Origin: Aquimarina agarivorans
GTDB lineage: Bacteria > Bacteroidota > Bacteroidia > Flavobacteriales > Flavobacteriaceae
Length of the DNA: 40,606 nt
Direction of reading: 5' to 3'
Assembly (NCBI RefSeq): GCF_000218485.1
Contig: NZ_AFPB01000141.1
Coordinates: forward strand, 1 to 40,606
Shown: positions 7,828-16,708 of the stretch, piece by piece
Layout: every line of letters starts with the position of its first letter
Position numbering within the stretch: the stretch's first letter is position 1
Made by a program: the position numbers and the translations under genes
Notes under the pieces: model-generated
The model's database searches: none
What the model was told of the DNA's origin: nothing
The model's input: only the letters and a program-made list of their open reading frames with translations

Positions 7828-7963
7828 CAGGTTGTAAATTTCGTTAGCATAAATTTGCTTATCCTGTTTTGCTTTTAACTTTTTAACTTTTGATTTTTGA
7901 ATACTAATATAAATGAATAGAAATAAGATAAATACTAATAAAAATGTTAAATATAAAGTTCCT

Positions 7964-8389
7964 TCAAACTTTTTGGTCAGTCTTTTTATTTTTATTTTTG
8001 TAATCGTCAGTTTGAAATCTGATTTTTGTAAACTTTTCTCTTGTTTTTCTATCCGAAAGTATTAATTCTTCTCTAAGATCTATATATTCATTTAGGTAAT
8101 CCGCAGCATGCGAGCTATCAACTATTGCTAGTTTTTTTAATATTTTAAATCGATCATCAATGGTGTTGTACAGCTTTGAGGTTTTGTATCCCTCTCTTAA
8201 ATGTTTTAATTCTTCGGAAGTTTTACCCAAATTTGAATAATATTCAGATAAATGCAAATGACTTAATGAAATAGCATTATAAATATTATTTTCTTTTCTA
8301 ATTTTTAATGCTTTTTTAAATTCAGCCTCAATATCTGTAGTGTTATTATTAATTTTAAAATTAGAATACGCGGCGTTATCAATTAACAT
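7964..8389 (-). pseudogene. TPR sensor segment of the histidine kinase (middle fragment)
   Basis: 141 codons with TPR-like helices (AISLSHLHLSEYYSNLGKTS, LKHLREGYKTSKLY). It is the continuation of the upstream TPR fragment: adding one A to the run at 8414-8420 turns the upstream end into DEKKLNKLKLYAM followed by this frame. It ends at TGA immediately before the membrane helix of the kinase, in the wrong frame by one base. It is not a gene of its own. Confidence 0.75.
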
Positions 8390-8409
8390 TGCATAGAGTT
8401 TGAGCTTAT

Positions 8410-9170
8410 TTAATTTTTTTCATCGTATATTTTTTTAGAATTTTTAAAATATTGTAACGCTATATCGTTTTTATTCATATAAGTATAGGTAACACCTATA
8501 TTGTTGTAAAGTGTGGCTAGTCTGTAGGGATCGGTAGCTTTTTTTAAGTTTACTTCTGCTTTGTTATAAAACTTTAGCGCATTTTTGTATTCTTTTAATT
8601 CATTAGCAATTATTCCAAGGTTATTGTATGCACGGTATAATTGCTTGTAATTTTTTGAAGCTTCAAAATTATTAATCGCCTTATAGGTAATGGTTTCACT
8701 CCCTGTAAAATCTCTGTTGTTTTTACTTAAAATCGCTAAGTTTAAAAGTAATATTCCTGATTTTTTTTTGTCGTTAGTGGCATCAAAAATCTTTTGGGCT
8801 TTATTGTAATAAAAATAAGCGCTATCTCTGTACGCATTACTATTAAAATACCCAGCTAAATCCCAATAGGAATAACCAAGATTTTTAATATTGTTGTTTT
8901 TCAATGCAACGCGTATTGCTTTGTTGTTTACAATTCTGAATTTTAAGGAGTCGTCTAACTTAGATAATTTGTATGAAATTTTCATTAATGTAGTAGTGTA
9001 AGTACTATCATTTTTATTTTTTAAAAATTTGAATTTATAGTACAGCGAGTCTACCTTACTAGAGTTAGGTAAAGTTTTATTATCAGACTCAGGTAAGGTA
9101 GGCTTCTCTTTTTTTGTTTACAGTTGATTAAAAAAAAGGCAATTAAGGCTAGTATATATATATTGTTCAT
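8410..9170 (-). pseudogene. Lipid-anchored TPR sensor domain of the histidine kinase (N-terminal fragment)
   Basis: The true start appears to be ATG 9170, which overlaps the stop of the preceding lipoprotein gene (TAATG). It gives MNNIYILALIAFFLINC, a lipoprotein signal with lipobox LINC (C17). The frame then needs one extra A in the run at 9109-9115 to read on through KEKPTLPESDNK into TPR repeats (YWDLAGYFNSNAYRDSAYFY, NNLGIIANELKEYKNALKFY, NNIGVTYTYMNKNDIALQYF). As sequenced, the longest piece starts at 8985. The TPR sensor is predicted to be outside the inner membrane, linked by a single helix to the cytoplasmic kinase. Confidence 0.78.
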
Positions 9171-9400
9171 TAACTATTTTCATCTCTATCTTCAACATCA
9201 TCCCCATATTCACCTTCGGATTCTGTTTCATTAGGTGTTTCAATTGTGTCGTTGATAATAGTGTTATTTTCAAGTTCACTTTTCAATAAAAAATTAGATT
9301 TATCAAACTCATTTGTTGTGGTTGATTCATTAATACCTTCTATTTCGCAAGAAGTTAATACTAAGATAAAAGAAAAAATTGCTAAACGAGAAAGTTTCAT
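9170..9400 (-). CDS. Small acidic lipoprotein, first gene of the two-component operon
   Basis: 76 aa beginning MKLSRLAIFSFILVLTSCEI, a lipoprotein signal with lipobox LTSC. The mature part is Thr/Asn-rich and very acidic at the end (ETESEGEYGDDVEDRDENS). There is no family I recognise. Its stop overlaps the start of the TPR kinase (TAATG), so the two are translationally coupled, which suggests a partner or modulator of the sensor (inference). The operator-like palindrome lies about 75 nt upstream of its start. Confidence 0.8.
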   Translation of the reverse strand: MKLSRLAIFSFILVLTSCEIEGINESTTTNEFDKSNFLLKSELENNTIINDTIETPNETESEGEYGDDVEDRDENS

Positions 9401-10026
9401 AATTGTAAGGTTTTAAGTTATTAGCTAAATTACCTTAAGGTGTTTTTTTTAGTTTTTTACACCCACACACTTTATGTGGTAAAACCACATATTTATGACT
9501 TGTAGTAAAGTTTTGGTTTTTAAAACGTTAGTTTATTAAAGGTTGTAACTGAAATTATTAGTAGGGCAGTCCTTTTGTTTAAGCAAGTCTGTCGGAAACT
9601 GATAATCTTTTTAAGGCACTCTAGGAATTTAAATAATAAGATTAATTTTTTAATGTGGGGGTGTTGGGGCTAGAATTGCACTATGAATGTAATACTATTT
9701 CCTGTTTGAATTTATCTTAAAGAAAAACGATGAGTTTAGGAATTATACAAAACAGAAAAAATAAGTACAGTATGTGTTACGATTCTTTTTATGTTGACTT
9801 AGAATTTCTAAAAGCGTATTTTAATTCGGTAAACTTATATTGGTATGGTATAAATTAAACTTAATATTAAGTATAAATAGGCAACAATTATTGAGTGCTA
9901 AAATTTTGAATATCGTAAGGCATATAAATATAGAAAGCTTTATTAATATTAAATTTCGATACCATTTTTGCTTTACTAGATAAGATAATTGAAGAGCTTA
10001 ATTTTATAAATTTTAAAAAGCGAACT
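9401..10026. other. Intergenic region, no gene recognised apart from the operator
   Basis: The only structure I can support here is the operator-like repeat at 9460-9491. The remaining ~530 bp is AT-rich. A 42-codon plus-strand frame at 9730-9858 exists but has no recognisable motif or context. I see no tRNA, terminator hairpin or insertion-sequence end. Confidence 0.5.
9460..9491 (-). promoter_or_regulatory. Operator-like inverted repeat, copy 2 (upstream of the lipoprotein-kinase-regulator operon)
   Basis: ACCCACAC (9461-9468), three bases, then TTATGTGGTAAAACCACATA (9472-9491), identical to the copy at 6422-6453 apart from the three spacer bases and base-paired as 8-bp arms TATGTGGT/ACCACATA. 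On the minus strand a TAATTTAG (possible degenerate -7 element) follows 27 nt after the GTGTGGGTG end, close to the 29 nt at copy 1. The matching layout suggests an activator site shared by the two operons. Confidence 0.72.
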
Positions 10027-10572
10027 TTATTTTTCACGCAAGCGTTTGTACAAACGAATTCCTAGCATGAGCAATATAGCTAAAGCGATTATTCCAACAA
10101 CGCCATAAATCCAGTTAAAAGCATTTTTTAAGATTACTAAAAATACTACTGAAAATAAGATGATAGTTGAACCTTCATTCCATAAGCGCATTTGGTTAGA
10201 TGTCCACTTGCAAGTGCTTTTCAGTAGTTGCTTATAAATAGCGTGACACTTAAAATGATAGGCAAAAAGTAATACCACAAACCCCAATTTTACATGCATC
10301 CAACTTTCCTGCAACCAATCTGGGGCTAAATGCAAAAGCCATAATGCAAATAGTGTAGCCAAAATAGCCGAAGGCCAGGTAATAATAAACCACAATCGTT
10401 TTGTCATCAATTGTAATTGAGGGAGTAAAATATCTCTTTCAATTTTTGTTTTTTGATGAGCTTCTATTTGATAAATAAACAGTCGCGGAATATAAAACAA
10501 TCCAGAAAACCAAGTGATTACAAAAATTAAGTGCAATGATTTTATGTAAGGGTATAATTGGTAAGCTTCCAT
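10027..10572 (-). CDS. hemJ: HemJ-like protoporphyrinogen IX oxidase (CopD-family membrane protein)
   Basis: 181 aa with four or five membrane helices. The N-terminal SLHLIFVITWFSGLFYIPRLFIY and MHVKLGFVVLLFAYHF match the HemJ/UPF0093 pattern of conserved His, Arg and Lys residues. HemJ oxidises protoporphyrinogen IX to protoporphyrin IX in organisms without HemG or HemY. It is one base from the MATE gene and in one cluster with ferrochelatase, which uses its product, and this supports the assignment. The last helix is followed by a basic tail (RLYKRLREK). Confidence 0.85.
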   Translation of the reverse strand: MEAYQLYPYIKSLHLIFVITWFSGLFYIPRLFIYQIEAHQKTKIERDILLPQLQLMTKRLWFIITWPSAILATLFALWLLHLAPDWLQESWMHVKLGFVVLLFAYHFKCHAIYKQLLKSTCKWTSNQMRLWNEGSTIILFSVVFLVILKNAFNWIYGVVGIIALAILLMLGIRLYKRLREK

Positions 10573-10573
10573 A

Positions 10574-11971
10574 TTACGAATTGGCTACAGCGTGTTTTGG
10601 TGTTAATTTAGTTTTAATTTCCCGATGTAAAAAGAAACCAGTTACTAAAGTTGATAGTGCATCGGAAATTGGAAAGGCAATCCAAACGCCTAGGATTCCA
10701 TAATATTTGGGTAAAATAAGTAGTAATGGGATTAAGAAAAAGCCTTGTTTTGATAAAGAAAGTAGTAATGCAGGAACGGCTTTTCCAACAGCCTGAAAAT
10801 ATGCGGATCCAATAAGTTGGATGGCAATAATAGGCGAGGCAGCAAAAACGTATCGAATAGCGGTGGGAGCCTCCTTAAGCACCAAAGCATTTATAGCTTT
10901 TTGGGCATCAGGGATGTGAGCTCCGTTGCTTAAAAATAGTTGCGCAATAGATTCGGGAAACGCAAAAAGTAATCCTAAAATAAAAATTCCCAACCCAGTA
11001 GCATAAGTAATGGCAGTATAAATTACTTGTTTAACACGGCCAAACTCTTGCGCGCCATAATTGTAACTTGCAATGGGTAAAAACCCTTGTGTAATACCAA
11101 TAATTGGAAACAGCGCAAACATGAGCAGGCGACTAACAATAGCGTAACAAGCTACGGCCCATTCTCCTTCAATATCTACCATAATGTTGTTCAAAATCAA
11201 GTAAACTATACTAATTACTCCCTGTCTGGCTAGGGTAGTTGACCCTAATGCGGCAATTTCTTTAAGGATGGGAAGGTTAAATTTCAAATGCTTAATTTGT
11301 AATCGCAATTCGCTTATCGCGAAGAAAAAATAAAAAATATAAGCAAAGCAGCATATATAGGAGGCAGTTGTAGCCCAGCCAGCCCCTATCATTTCCCAAC
11401 CAAATACATTAATAAACAAATAGTCTAAAAACAAATTTGCTACCGAAGGGATAATCATAGCAATCATGGCATGTTTTGGTTTGCCTTCTGCTCTAATAAC
11501 GGTATTTCCCATCATTGATAATGCCAGTATAGGTACACCATAAAGTACTATGCGGTAGTAATCCTTAGCGGACGAAAATATGTCTCCCTTCCCTCCAAAG
11601 GTGTCTACTAAAGTATCTGCAAACACTAGTCCTAAACTAATAAAAGTTAAGGTAATTAATAAAGTAAGGGCAGTTTGATTGCCAAAAACGCGTATGGCTT
11701 TTTCATAATTATTAGCTCCTAAAGCGCGGGATAAAACGGAGGAACCTCCTATACCAATAGCCATGCCAATGGCAGCTATAAAAAAAGATACGGGCAATAC
11801 TACATTTATAGCGGCAATAGCAATAGGACCTACCCATTTACCTACAAAAATAGAGTCTACCAAAATGTTAAGCGACATTACCAAAATGCCAATGGAGGCA
11901 GGAATGGCTTGTTTTAGCAGTAATTTACTAATGGGATCGGAGCCTAAGGCCTGAGATGTTGGTTTTGCCAT
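10574..11971 (-). CDS. MATE family efflux transporter
   Basis: 465 aa with about twelve membrane helices in two similar halves. The N-terminal motif PASIGILVMSLNILVDSIFVGKWVG and the pattern around GIGGSSVLSRALGANN are typical of the MATE/NorM/DinF group, which exports cationic compounds in exchange for Na+ or H+. It sits between hemH and hemJ with 1-11 nt spacing, so it is in the same operon. A link to porphyrin or heme handling is possible but not shown by the sequence. Confidence 0.93.
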   Translation of the reverse strand: MAKPTSQALGSDPISKLLLKQAIPASIGILVMSLNILVDSIFVGKWVGPIAIAAINVVLPVSFFIAAIGMAIGIGGSSVLSRALGANNYEKAIRVFGNQTALTLLITLTFISLGLVFADTLVDTFGGKGDIFSSAKDYYRIVLYGVPILALSMMGNTVIRAEGKPKHAMIAMIIPSVANLFLDYLFINVFGWEMIGAGWATTASYICCFAYIFYFFFAISELRLQIKHLKFNLPILKEIAALGSTTLARQGVISIVYLILNNIMVDIEGEWAVACYAIVSRLLMFALFPIIGITQGFLPIASYNYGAQEFGRVKQVIYTAITYATGLGIFILGLLFAFPESIAQLFLSNGAHIPDAQKAINALVLKEAPTAIRYVFAASPIIAIQLIGSAYFQAVGKAVPALLLSLSKQGFFLIPLLLILPKYYGILGVWIAFPISDALSTLVTGFFLHREIKTKLTPKHAVANS

Positions 11972-11982
11972 ATAAAGTTAAG

Positions 11983-13002
11983 TTATGCATGCGCCCATTC
12001 ATCAATCCATCGGGACATTACTTTTGCCCAATCATCACGATCGTTTAAACATGGAATTGTAGTAAATTCTTTTCCACCTACTTCATGAAAAATTTCTTCA
12101 CCTTCCATGGCAATTTCCTCCAGGGTTTCAAGGCAATCGGAAACAAAGGCAGGCGTTACAATGGCCATTTTTTTAGTGCCTTCTTTTCCCATACGTTCAA
12201 TAGTTCGGTCCGTATAAGGTTGCAACCATGGATCAAAACCTAAACGCGATTGAAAGCTAGTGCTGTAGGTGCCTTCTTTTAATTCTAAAGTTTCGACAAC
12301 CAATCGAGTGGTTTCATAACACTGATGGCGGTAACAATAGGCATGTGCATCAGAGGCTGTTTTGCAACAACTACCATCTAATTTACAATGTGATTTTGTA
12401 ATGTCACTTTTGCGTATATGTCTTTCAGGAACACCGTGGTAGCTAAATAAAAGATGCTCATAATCCAAACCGTCTAATTTTTCGCCGATACTTCGGGAAA
12501 GTACATTCACGTAATCCGGATGATTGTAAAATGGCGGTAAGGATGTTAATTCCATTTTTGGAAAATACTGTGTCTTCAATTCATTGGCTAATACTAAAAT
12601 AGTTTCCGTAGTTGCCATGGCAAATTGAGGATATAAAGGAACTATAAAAACATCATCTACCCCCTGATCGTGTAATTCCTGTAAGCCTTTGTGTATGCTC
12701 ATTGAACCGTAACGCATAGCAAGTGCTACAGGCACACTGGTCATTTCGTCAATTTTTGCAGTCAAACGCTCCGAAATTACAATTAGTGGCGAACCTTCGT
12801 CCCACCAAATTTTTTGATATGCTGCGGCTGATTTTTTGGGTCGCGTGTTTAAAATGATTCCTTTAACTAGCAGTGTACGTGCTAATTTAGGAAGATCAAT
12901 TACGCGCTCATCCATCAAAAATTCGCCCAAATATTTTTTTACATCCTTAGGATCGGTACTGTCTGGTGATCCAAGATTTACGAGTAGCACACCTTTTGCC
13001 AT
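11983..13002 (-). CDS. hemH: Ferrochelatase
   Basis: 339 aa. It starts MAKGVLLVNLGSPDSTDPKDV and contains the signature LLFSYHGVPERH with the catalytic His at 189, PLYPQFAMATTE, and GFDPWLQPYTD. It inserts Fe2+ into protoporphyrin IX, the last step of heme synthesis. A Cys-rich segment lies at residues 206-228 (C206, C212, C213, C223, C228 in HCKLDG..CC..CYRHQC), which could bind an Fe-S cluster or metal. It heads the hemH-MATE-hemJ cluster. Confidence 0.96.
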   Translation of the reverse strand: MAKGVLLVNLGSPDSTDPKDVKKYLGEFLMDERVIDLPKLARTLLVKGIILNTRPKKSAAAYQKIWWDEGSPLIVISERLTAKIDEMTSVPVALAMRYGSMSIHKGLQELHDQGVDDVFIVPLYPQFAMATTETILVLANELKTQYFPKMELTSLPPFYNHPDYVNVLSRSIGEKLDGLDYEHLLFSYHGVPERHIRKSDITKSHCKLDGSCCKTASDAHAYCYRHQCYETTRLVVETLELKEGTYSTSFQSRLGFDPWLQPYTDRTIERMGKEGTKKMAIVTPAFVSDCLETLEEIAMEGEEIFHEVGGKEFTTIPCLNDRDDWAKVMSRWIDEWAHA

Positions 13003-13106
13003 GTGATATTTTTTTGTAAAAATAGGCTTTTGTTAACAAACATATATTAATAAAATCATATAACGGCAAAAGGTTATGCTAAAAGAATCAAGCTGTTTAT
13101 ATGAAT

Positions 13107-13631
13107 TTAAAAGCAAGGTTCTTTCCCGTAAGGATTTGCGTTATGATCAATGGTAAACTTAAATTTTTTTCCATCTTTTCCTCGGGTATATTCCGCGTAG
13201 TCATAATTGCCTGAATGTGTTAATTTATAGCTGCCGTTTTCTTTACCATCATAAATTTCTTTATAAAATTTATGAATTGTTGGATGTGTACCGCCTTCAA
13301 CATACTCTTCTTTTTCAAAAGTTAAAGGAATTGTAGCTTTTTGTCCTTTGTATTTTACTTCAATAGCGGTATGCTTTTCAGTGAAACTGATCCAAATAAT
13401 CATTTTTGGGTTTTCATTATTCTTATAGCAAATAAAATGATCTACAACTGGTGGAGCGGAAATTGTTTCGTCATCTTTGATTTGTTCCACAACTTCAGGA
13501 GTTATTTCAGGTGGAGTGGTTTCCACTTTTTGTTCCGTTGCTGTGGTGCTATTTTTAGGCGTGTTTTTTTCTGTGTTTTTACAAGAATTCAGCAATATGG
13601 CTATAGATAAAAGGCTTAGTAGGTATTTCAT
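13107..13631 (-). CDS. Hypothetical lipoprotein
   Basis: 174 aa. The signal MKYLLSLLSIAILLNSCKN carries lipobox LNSC, followed by a low-complexity Thr/Glu/Pro linker up to about residue 60. The C-terminal 110 residues form a compact, beta-rich domain (HFICYKNNENPKMIIWISF, SYKLTHSGNYDYAEYTRGKDGKKFKF) with Cys near each end (C68 region and the penultimate residue). I do not recognise the family. It stands alone between hemH and the broken short frame. Confidence 0.8.
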   Translation of the reverse strand: MKYLLSLLSIAILLNSCKNTEKNTPKNSTTATEQKVETTPPEITPEVVEQIKDDETISAPPVVDHFICYKNNENPKMIIWISFTEKHTAIEVKYKGQKATIPLTFEKEEYVEGGTHPTIHKFYKEIYDGKENGSYKLTHSGNYDYAEYTRGKDGKKFKFTIDHNANPYGKEPCF

Positions 13632-13824
13632 TGGTGTTAATTATTAAAAAGAATATTAATTTGAAAATAAATTTTGATTTTAAATAGGTACTTCAAAAGT
13701 ACTTTTTTTTGCCCGAAACTAGGCTAGAATTTTGATTGAAAATAGTAATAACTTTTGCATTTTTGACATTGCTTCACATGAGTTTCATTGCCAATTTGAA
13801 ACATTTACAATCCATATTTTTTAC

Positions 13825-14087
13825 TTATTTAAGCAATTCTACAAAAGTGGTTTCGTAAAACTCCATATTGTAAGCGTCACTTAATTGTTGAAAAGTCGTA
13901 GTATTTATAAGGAAACAATTTTTTAGCTGAATTTTTTTAATTTTTCTCAGTGCATAACGCAGTGGAGCCAAATTTGGTATGTGATGATTAGTCAATAATG
14001 TTGGTTTCAAAACCATCAATACTTAGAGCATTTCTATTTTTCCAGTAAGCTTCAATTTTTTCTTTCTTTAAGAAAAGAATAAAGCAT
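13825..14087 (-). pseudogene. Broken short reading frame of unknown function
   Basis: Three overlapping frames each read like protein for a while: MLYSFLKERKN from ATG 14087, then KKEKIEAYWKNRNALSIDGF, then HHIPNLAPLRYALRKIKKIQ to the TAA at 13825. Joined, they would give about 90 residues, with shifts near an A6 run and near position 14000. I do not recognise the family. It starts just after the SGNH-like gene, which is also frameshifted. Confidence 0.35.
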
Positions 14088-14108
14088 GTAGCCCGTGAGC
14101 GGCAAAAA

Positions 14109-15031
14109 TCAGTTTTTTTTTGTAAGGATTTGAATTAGTTTATTGTTAAATAACGCCACGCCAGCCTGATTCAAATGGTGATAGTCAGAAAAATGCAGGG
14201 TATCCTGAGTGTTTAGTAACTCGTTAAAATTATAATAGTCGGCATAACTGCTCATAATAGTATCAAACTCATTTATGTTGGTATAGCTGGAGTAATAGCT
14301 GGGTGATAGCGGGGCGAAAACCAAGGTGAGTTCGATGTTCCTTTTTTTATTTCAGAAATAATGGCTTCAAAGGTGTTTAAATGATTTTGATTAAGGGTTA
14401 TTTTTTGTTTGGAAAATGTGATTGGGGCAAACTTTTTAGGTAACGTTTCTACATAGCCGCCCAAAATATAGGTGTCATTTTTTTTGTGAATAGCTTCAGT
14501 AAAGGAAGTGTTTAAATTAAATAAATTCCGAAAAATGCCATAAATTAGAGTGTTGTAGGTTTTTAGATGGTTTAATTCAAAAGCCATTTTTAGCGACAAA
14601 AGGTCGTTTCGGTCATTAGCGATAATATCTAATGACGATTCGATGCCGTCTATCATAAAAGTAGTGGGATATACTTCGTAAATAATTGATTTAGGCTTTA
14701 TATGATCCAAGTATCGTTCTAGTAAAATCGCTGTTTGTATCGGAGTTTGGGAACTAGAACCTAAATTAAAAGTGTTGAATTGATGGGAAGCAAAAATTCG
14801 AGGGTCAAAACCTCTGTAAGCGTGTGATGATCCCAGGAAAAGAATGTCTACACTATCAATTCTTTTTACTTCTTGCAGGCGAGTAAACATATGTCCTTTT
14901 GAACCAATTCTGTAATTAAGGTTAGGTTTCAATGCATTTGGAGCAAAAGAACCCCAAAGGATGATATAGCCAATGTAGGTGAAAAAAGCAACTGCAATAA
15001 ACAAGAAAAGGGATAGGACAAACTTTTTCAT
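14109..15031 (-). pseudogene. SGNH-like / AlgX-DltD-type partner of an MBOAT acyltransferase, frameshifted
   Basis: The N-terminal signal anchor MKKFVLSLFLFIAVAFFTYIGY is followed by the SGNH block-I-like VDILFLGSSHAYRGFD and, at the C-terminus, HFSDYHHLNQAG, the expected Asp-x-x-His catalytic end. The C-terminal part is read in another frame. Adding one A to the A7 run at 14342-14348 joins SEIKK to RNIELTLVFAPLSPSYYSSY and on to the stop at 14109, for about 308 aa in total. The MBOAT gene directly upstream supports a joint role in O-acylating an extracellular polymer. As sequenced it is broken; this may be a sequence error. Confidence 0.78.
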
Positions 15032-15038
15032 AAACACA

Positions 15039-16490
15039 TTAAAATTGAAAGTAAATAAATGGAGTTTCTTGAGTTTGCATAAACATGCCTATTGCAAATA
15101 TGACTACGGTGTAAAAAAGCCATCGTAAAGGTTTCTTCCATGTTATCCCAATTTTTTCAATAGCATATTCGTTTTGCCTGCCTATCCATTCAATGGTAAT
15201 AAATATTCCAATAAGCAATAAAAGAACTAAGGCTTTTGGAACTTCAGCAAAATCAAATGGAGCTAGTAATGAGGTGGTGAATAGATTCAAAATGTAGTTA
15301 AAAGCCTGAGGTAAGCTTTTGGCTCTGAAAAAAATCCAGGCAATGGAAGTAAGTCCAAAAGTGATGATTATGGAAATAAATTCCTTAAATGAAGGGAGTA
15401 TTTTGTGATCAGCAACATTGCTTATATGATTTCGGTTGTTGTTAGTAAGTAATAATGGTAAAAAGAAAATAGCATGTAATGTGCCCCAGGTAATAAAAGT
15501 CCAATTTGCTCCATGCCAAAATCCGCTTACTATAAAAATTATAAACGTATTTCTTATTTTTAATAAGGTAGATCCTCTGCTTCCTCCAAGGGGAATGTAT
15601 AGGTAATCCCTAAACCAAGTAGACAATGATATATGCCACCGGCGCCAAAATTCGGCCATATCGCGTGAAAAATAGGGGTGAGCAAAATTCTTGCTTAGGT
15701 GAAACCCAAATAACCTTGAGGTGCCAATAGCAATGTCGGAGTACCCAGAAAAATCACCATAGATTTGAAAGGAAAAAAGTATAGCACCCAGTGCCAATGA
15801 GCTTCCGTTAAGGGTGTCATAATGATCAAAAATTTGATTAACGAATAGGGCGCAATTATCTGCAATGACAACTTTTTTAAAAAGACCCCACAAAATTTGG
15901 CGCAAGCCATCAGTTGCTTTTTGATATTCAAAAGTCCTTTGAGTGTAAAATTGCGGGAGTAATTGAGTGGCTCTTTCGATAGGTCCAGCAACTAATTGAG
16001 GGAAAAAACAAACAAAAGCACTAAAAGCGATAAAGTTTTTGGTAGGCTCAAGGGTCCTTTTGTAAATGTCAATGGTGTAGCTCAAAGTTTGAAAAGTATA
16101 AAAGCTAATCCCAACTGGGAGTATGATTTGGAGTGAACTGGCGTTTATTTTTGTACCAAAAAAAGAAAAGGCATCAATAAAATTTTCTTGAAAAAAATTA
16201 AAATATTTAAAAAAACCTAAAAACCCCAAGTTGATGCTGATACTTAGCCACAAGAGTGTTTTTCTTTGTAATAAGTTGTTTTTTTGAACTAATAATAGCC
16301 CAATAGTATAGTCGATGATAGTGCTAAAAGCAATAAGAAAAAGAAAACGCCAGTCCCACCAACCGTAAAATAAGTAACTAGCAGCAACAATTAAAAGATT
16401 TTGAAATTTTAAATGCTTACCACCAATGCCCCAGTAAAGTGCAAAAACTATTGGTAAAAATACTGCAAAATCTATGGAATTAAATAACAT
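15039..16490 (-). CDS. MBOAT family O-acyltransferase (AlgI/DltB-like)
   Basis: 483 aa and multi-spanning, with the AlgI-type signature FWRRWHISLSTWFRDYLYIP followed by LGGSRG, and the catalytic His at about 326 in SGFWHGANWTF. Members pass acetyl or other acyl groups across the inner membrane to polysaccharides or teichoic acids. Its stop is 8 nt from the start of the SGNH-like partner gene, the usual two-gene arrangement. The substrate cannot be told from the window because no polysaccharide synthesis genes are nearby. Confidence 0.95.
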   Translation of the reverse strand: MLFNSIDFAVFLPIVFALYWGIGGKHLKFQNLLIVAASYLFYGWWDWRFLFLIAFSTIIDYTIGLLLVQKNNLLQRKTLLWLSISINLGFLGFFKYFNFFQENFIDAFSFFGTKINASSLQIILPVGISFYTFQTLSYTIDIYKRTLEPTKNFIAFSAFVCFFPQLVAGPIERATQLLPQFYTQRTFEYQKATDGLRQILWGLFKKVVIADNCALFVNQIFDHYDTLNGSSLALGAILFSFQIYGDFSGYSDIAIGTSRLFGFHLSKNFAHPYFSRDMAEFWRRWHISLSTWFRDYLYIPLGGSRGSTLLKIRNTFIIFIVSGFWHGANWTFITWGTLHAIFFLPLLLTNNNRNHISNVADHKILPSFKEFISIIITFGLTSIAWIFFRAKSLPQAFNYILNLFTTSLLAPFDFAEVPKALVLLLLIGIFITIEWIGRQNEYAIEKIGITWKKPLRWLFYTVVIFAIGMFMQTQETPFIYFQF

Positions 16491-16708
16491 GTTTGGCTAG
16501 TAGTAAGTGAGGAAATAGTTTATTACTAGCTGTAAATATAAATTAAAATGCATGATTTTTTTACGGTTGGTTTTGAAAAAACAGGCACAAATGATGGTTG
16601 CTATAGATGGTCAATGTAAAAGATTTTAAAAATATATCTCAAATCTTTTTTTGTCCAATAAAGCTTTTGCGTATGATAAATAATGTCTTTTCCCCCTTTT
16701 TTTGTATG

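Noticed and set aside
9730..9858. 42-codon plus-strand frame in the 9.4-10.0 kb gap as a second precursor peptide
   Set aside because: No Gly-Gly leader motif, opposite strand to the cluster, and a composition expected by chance.
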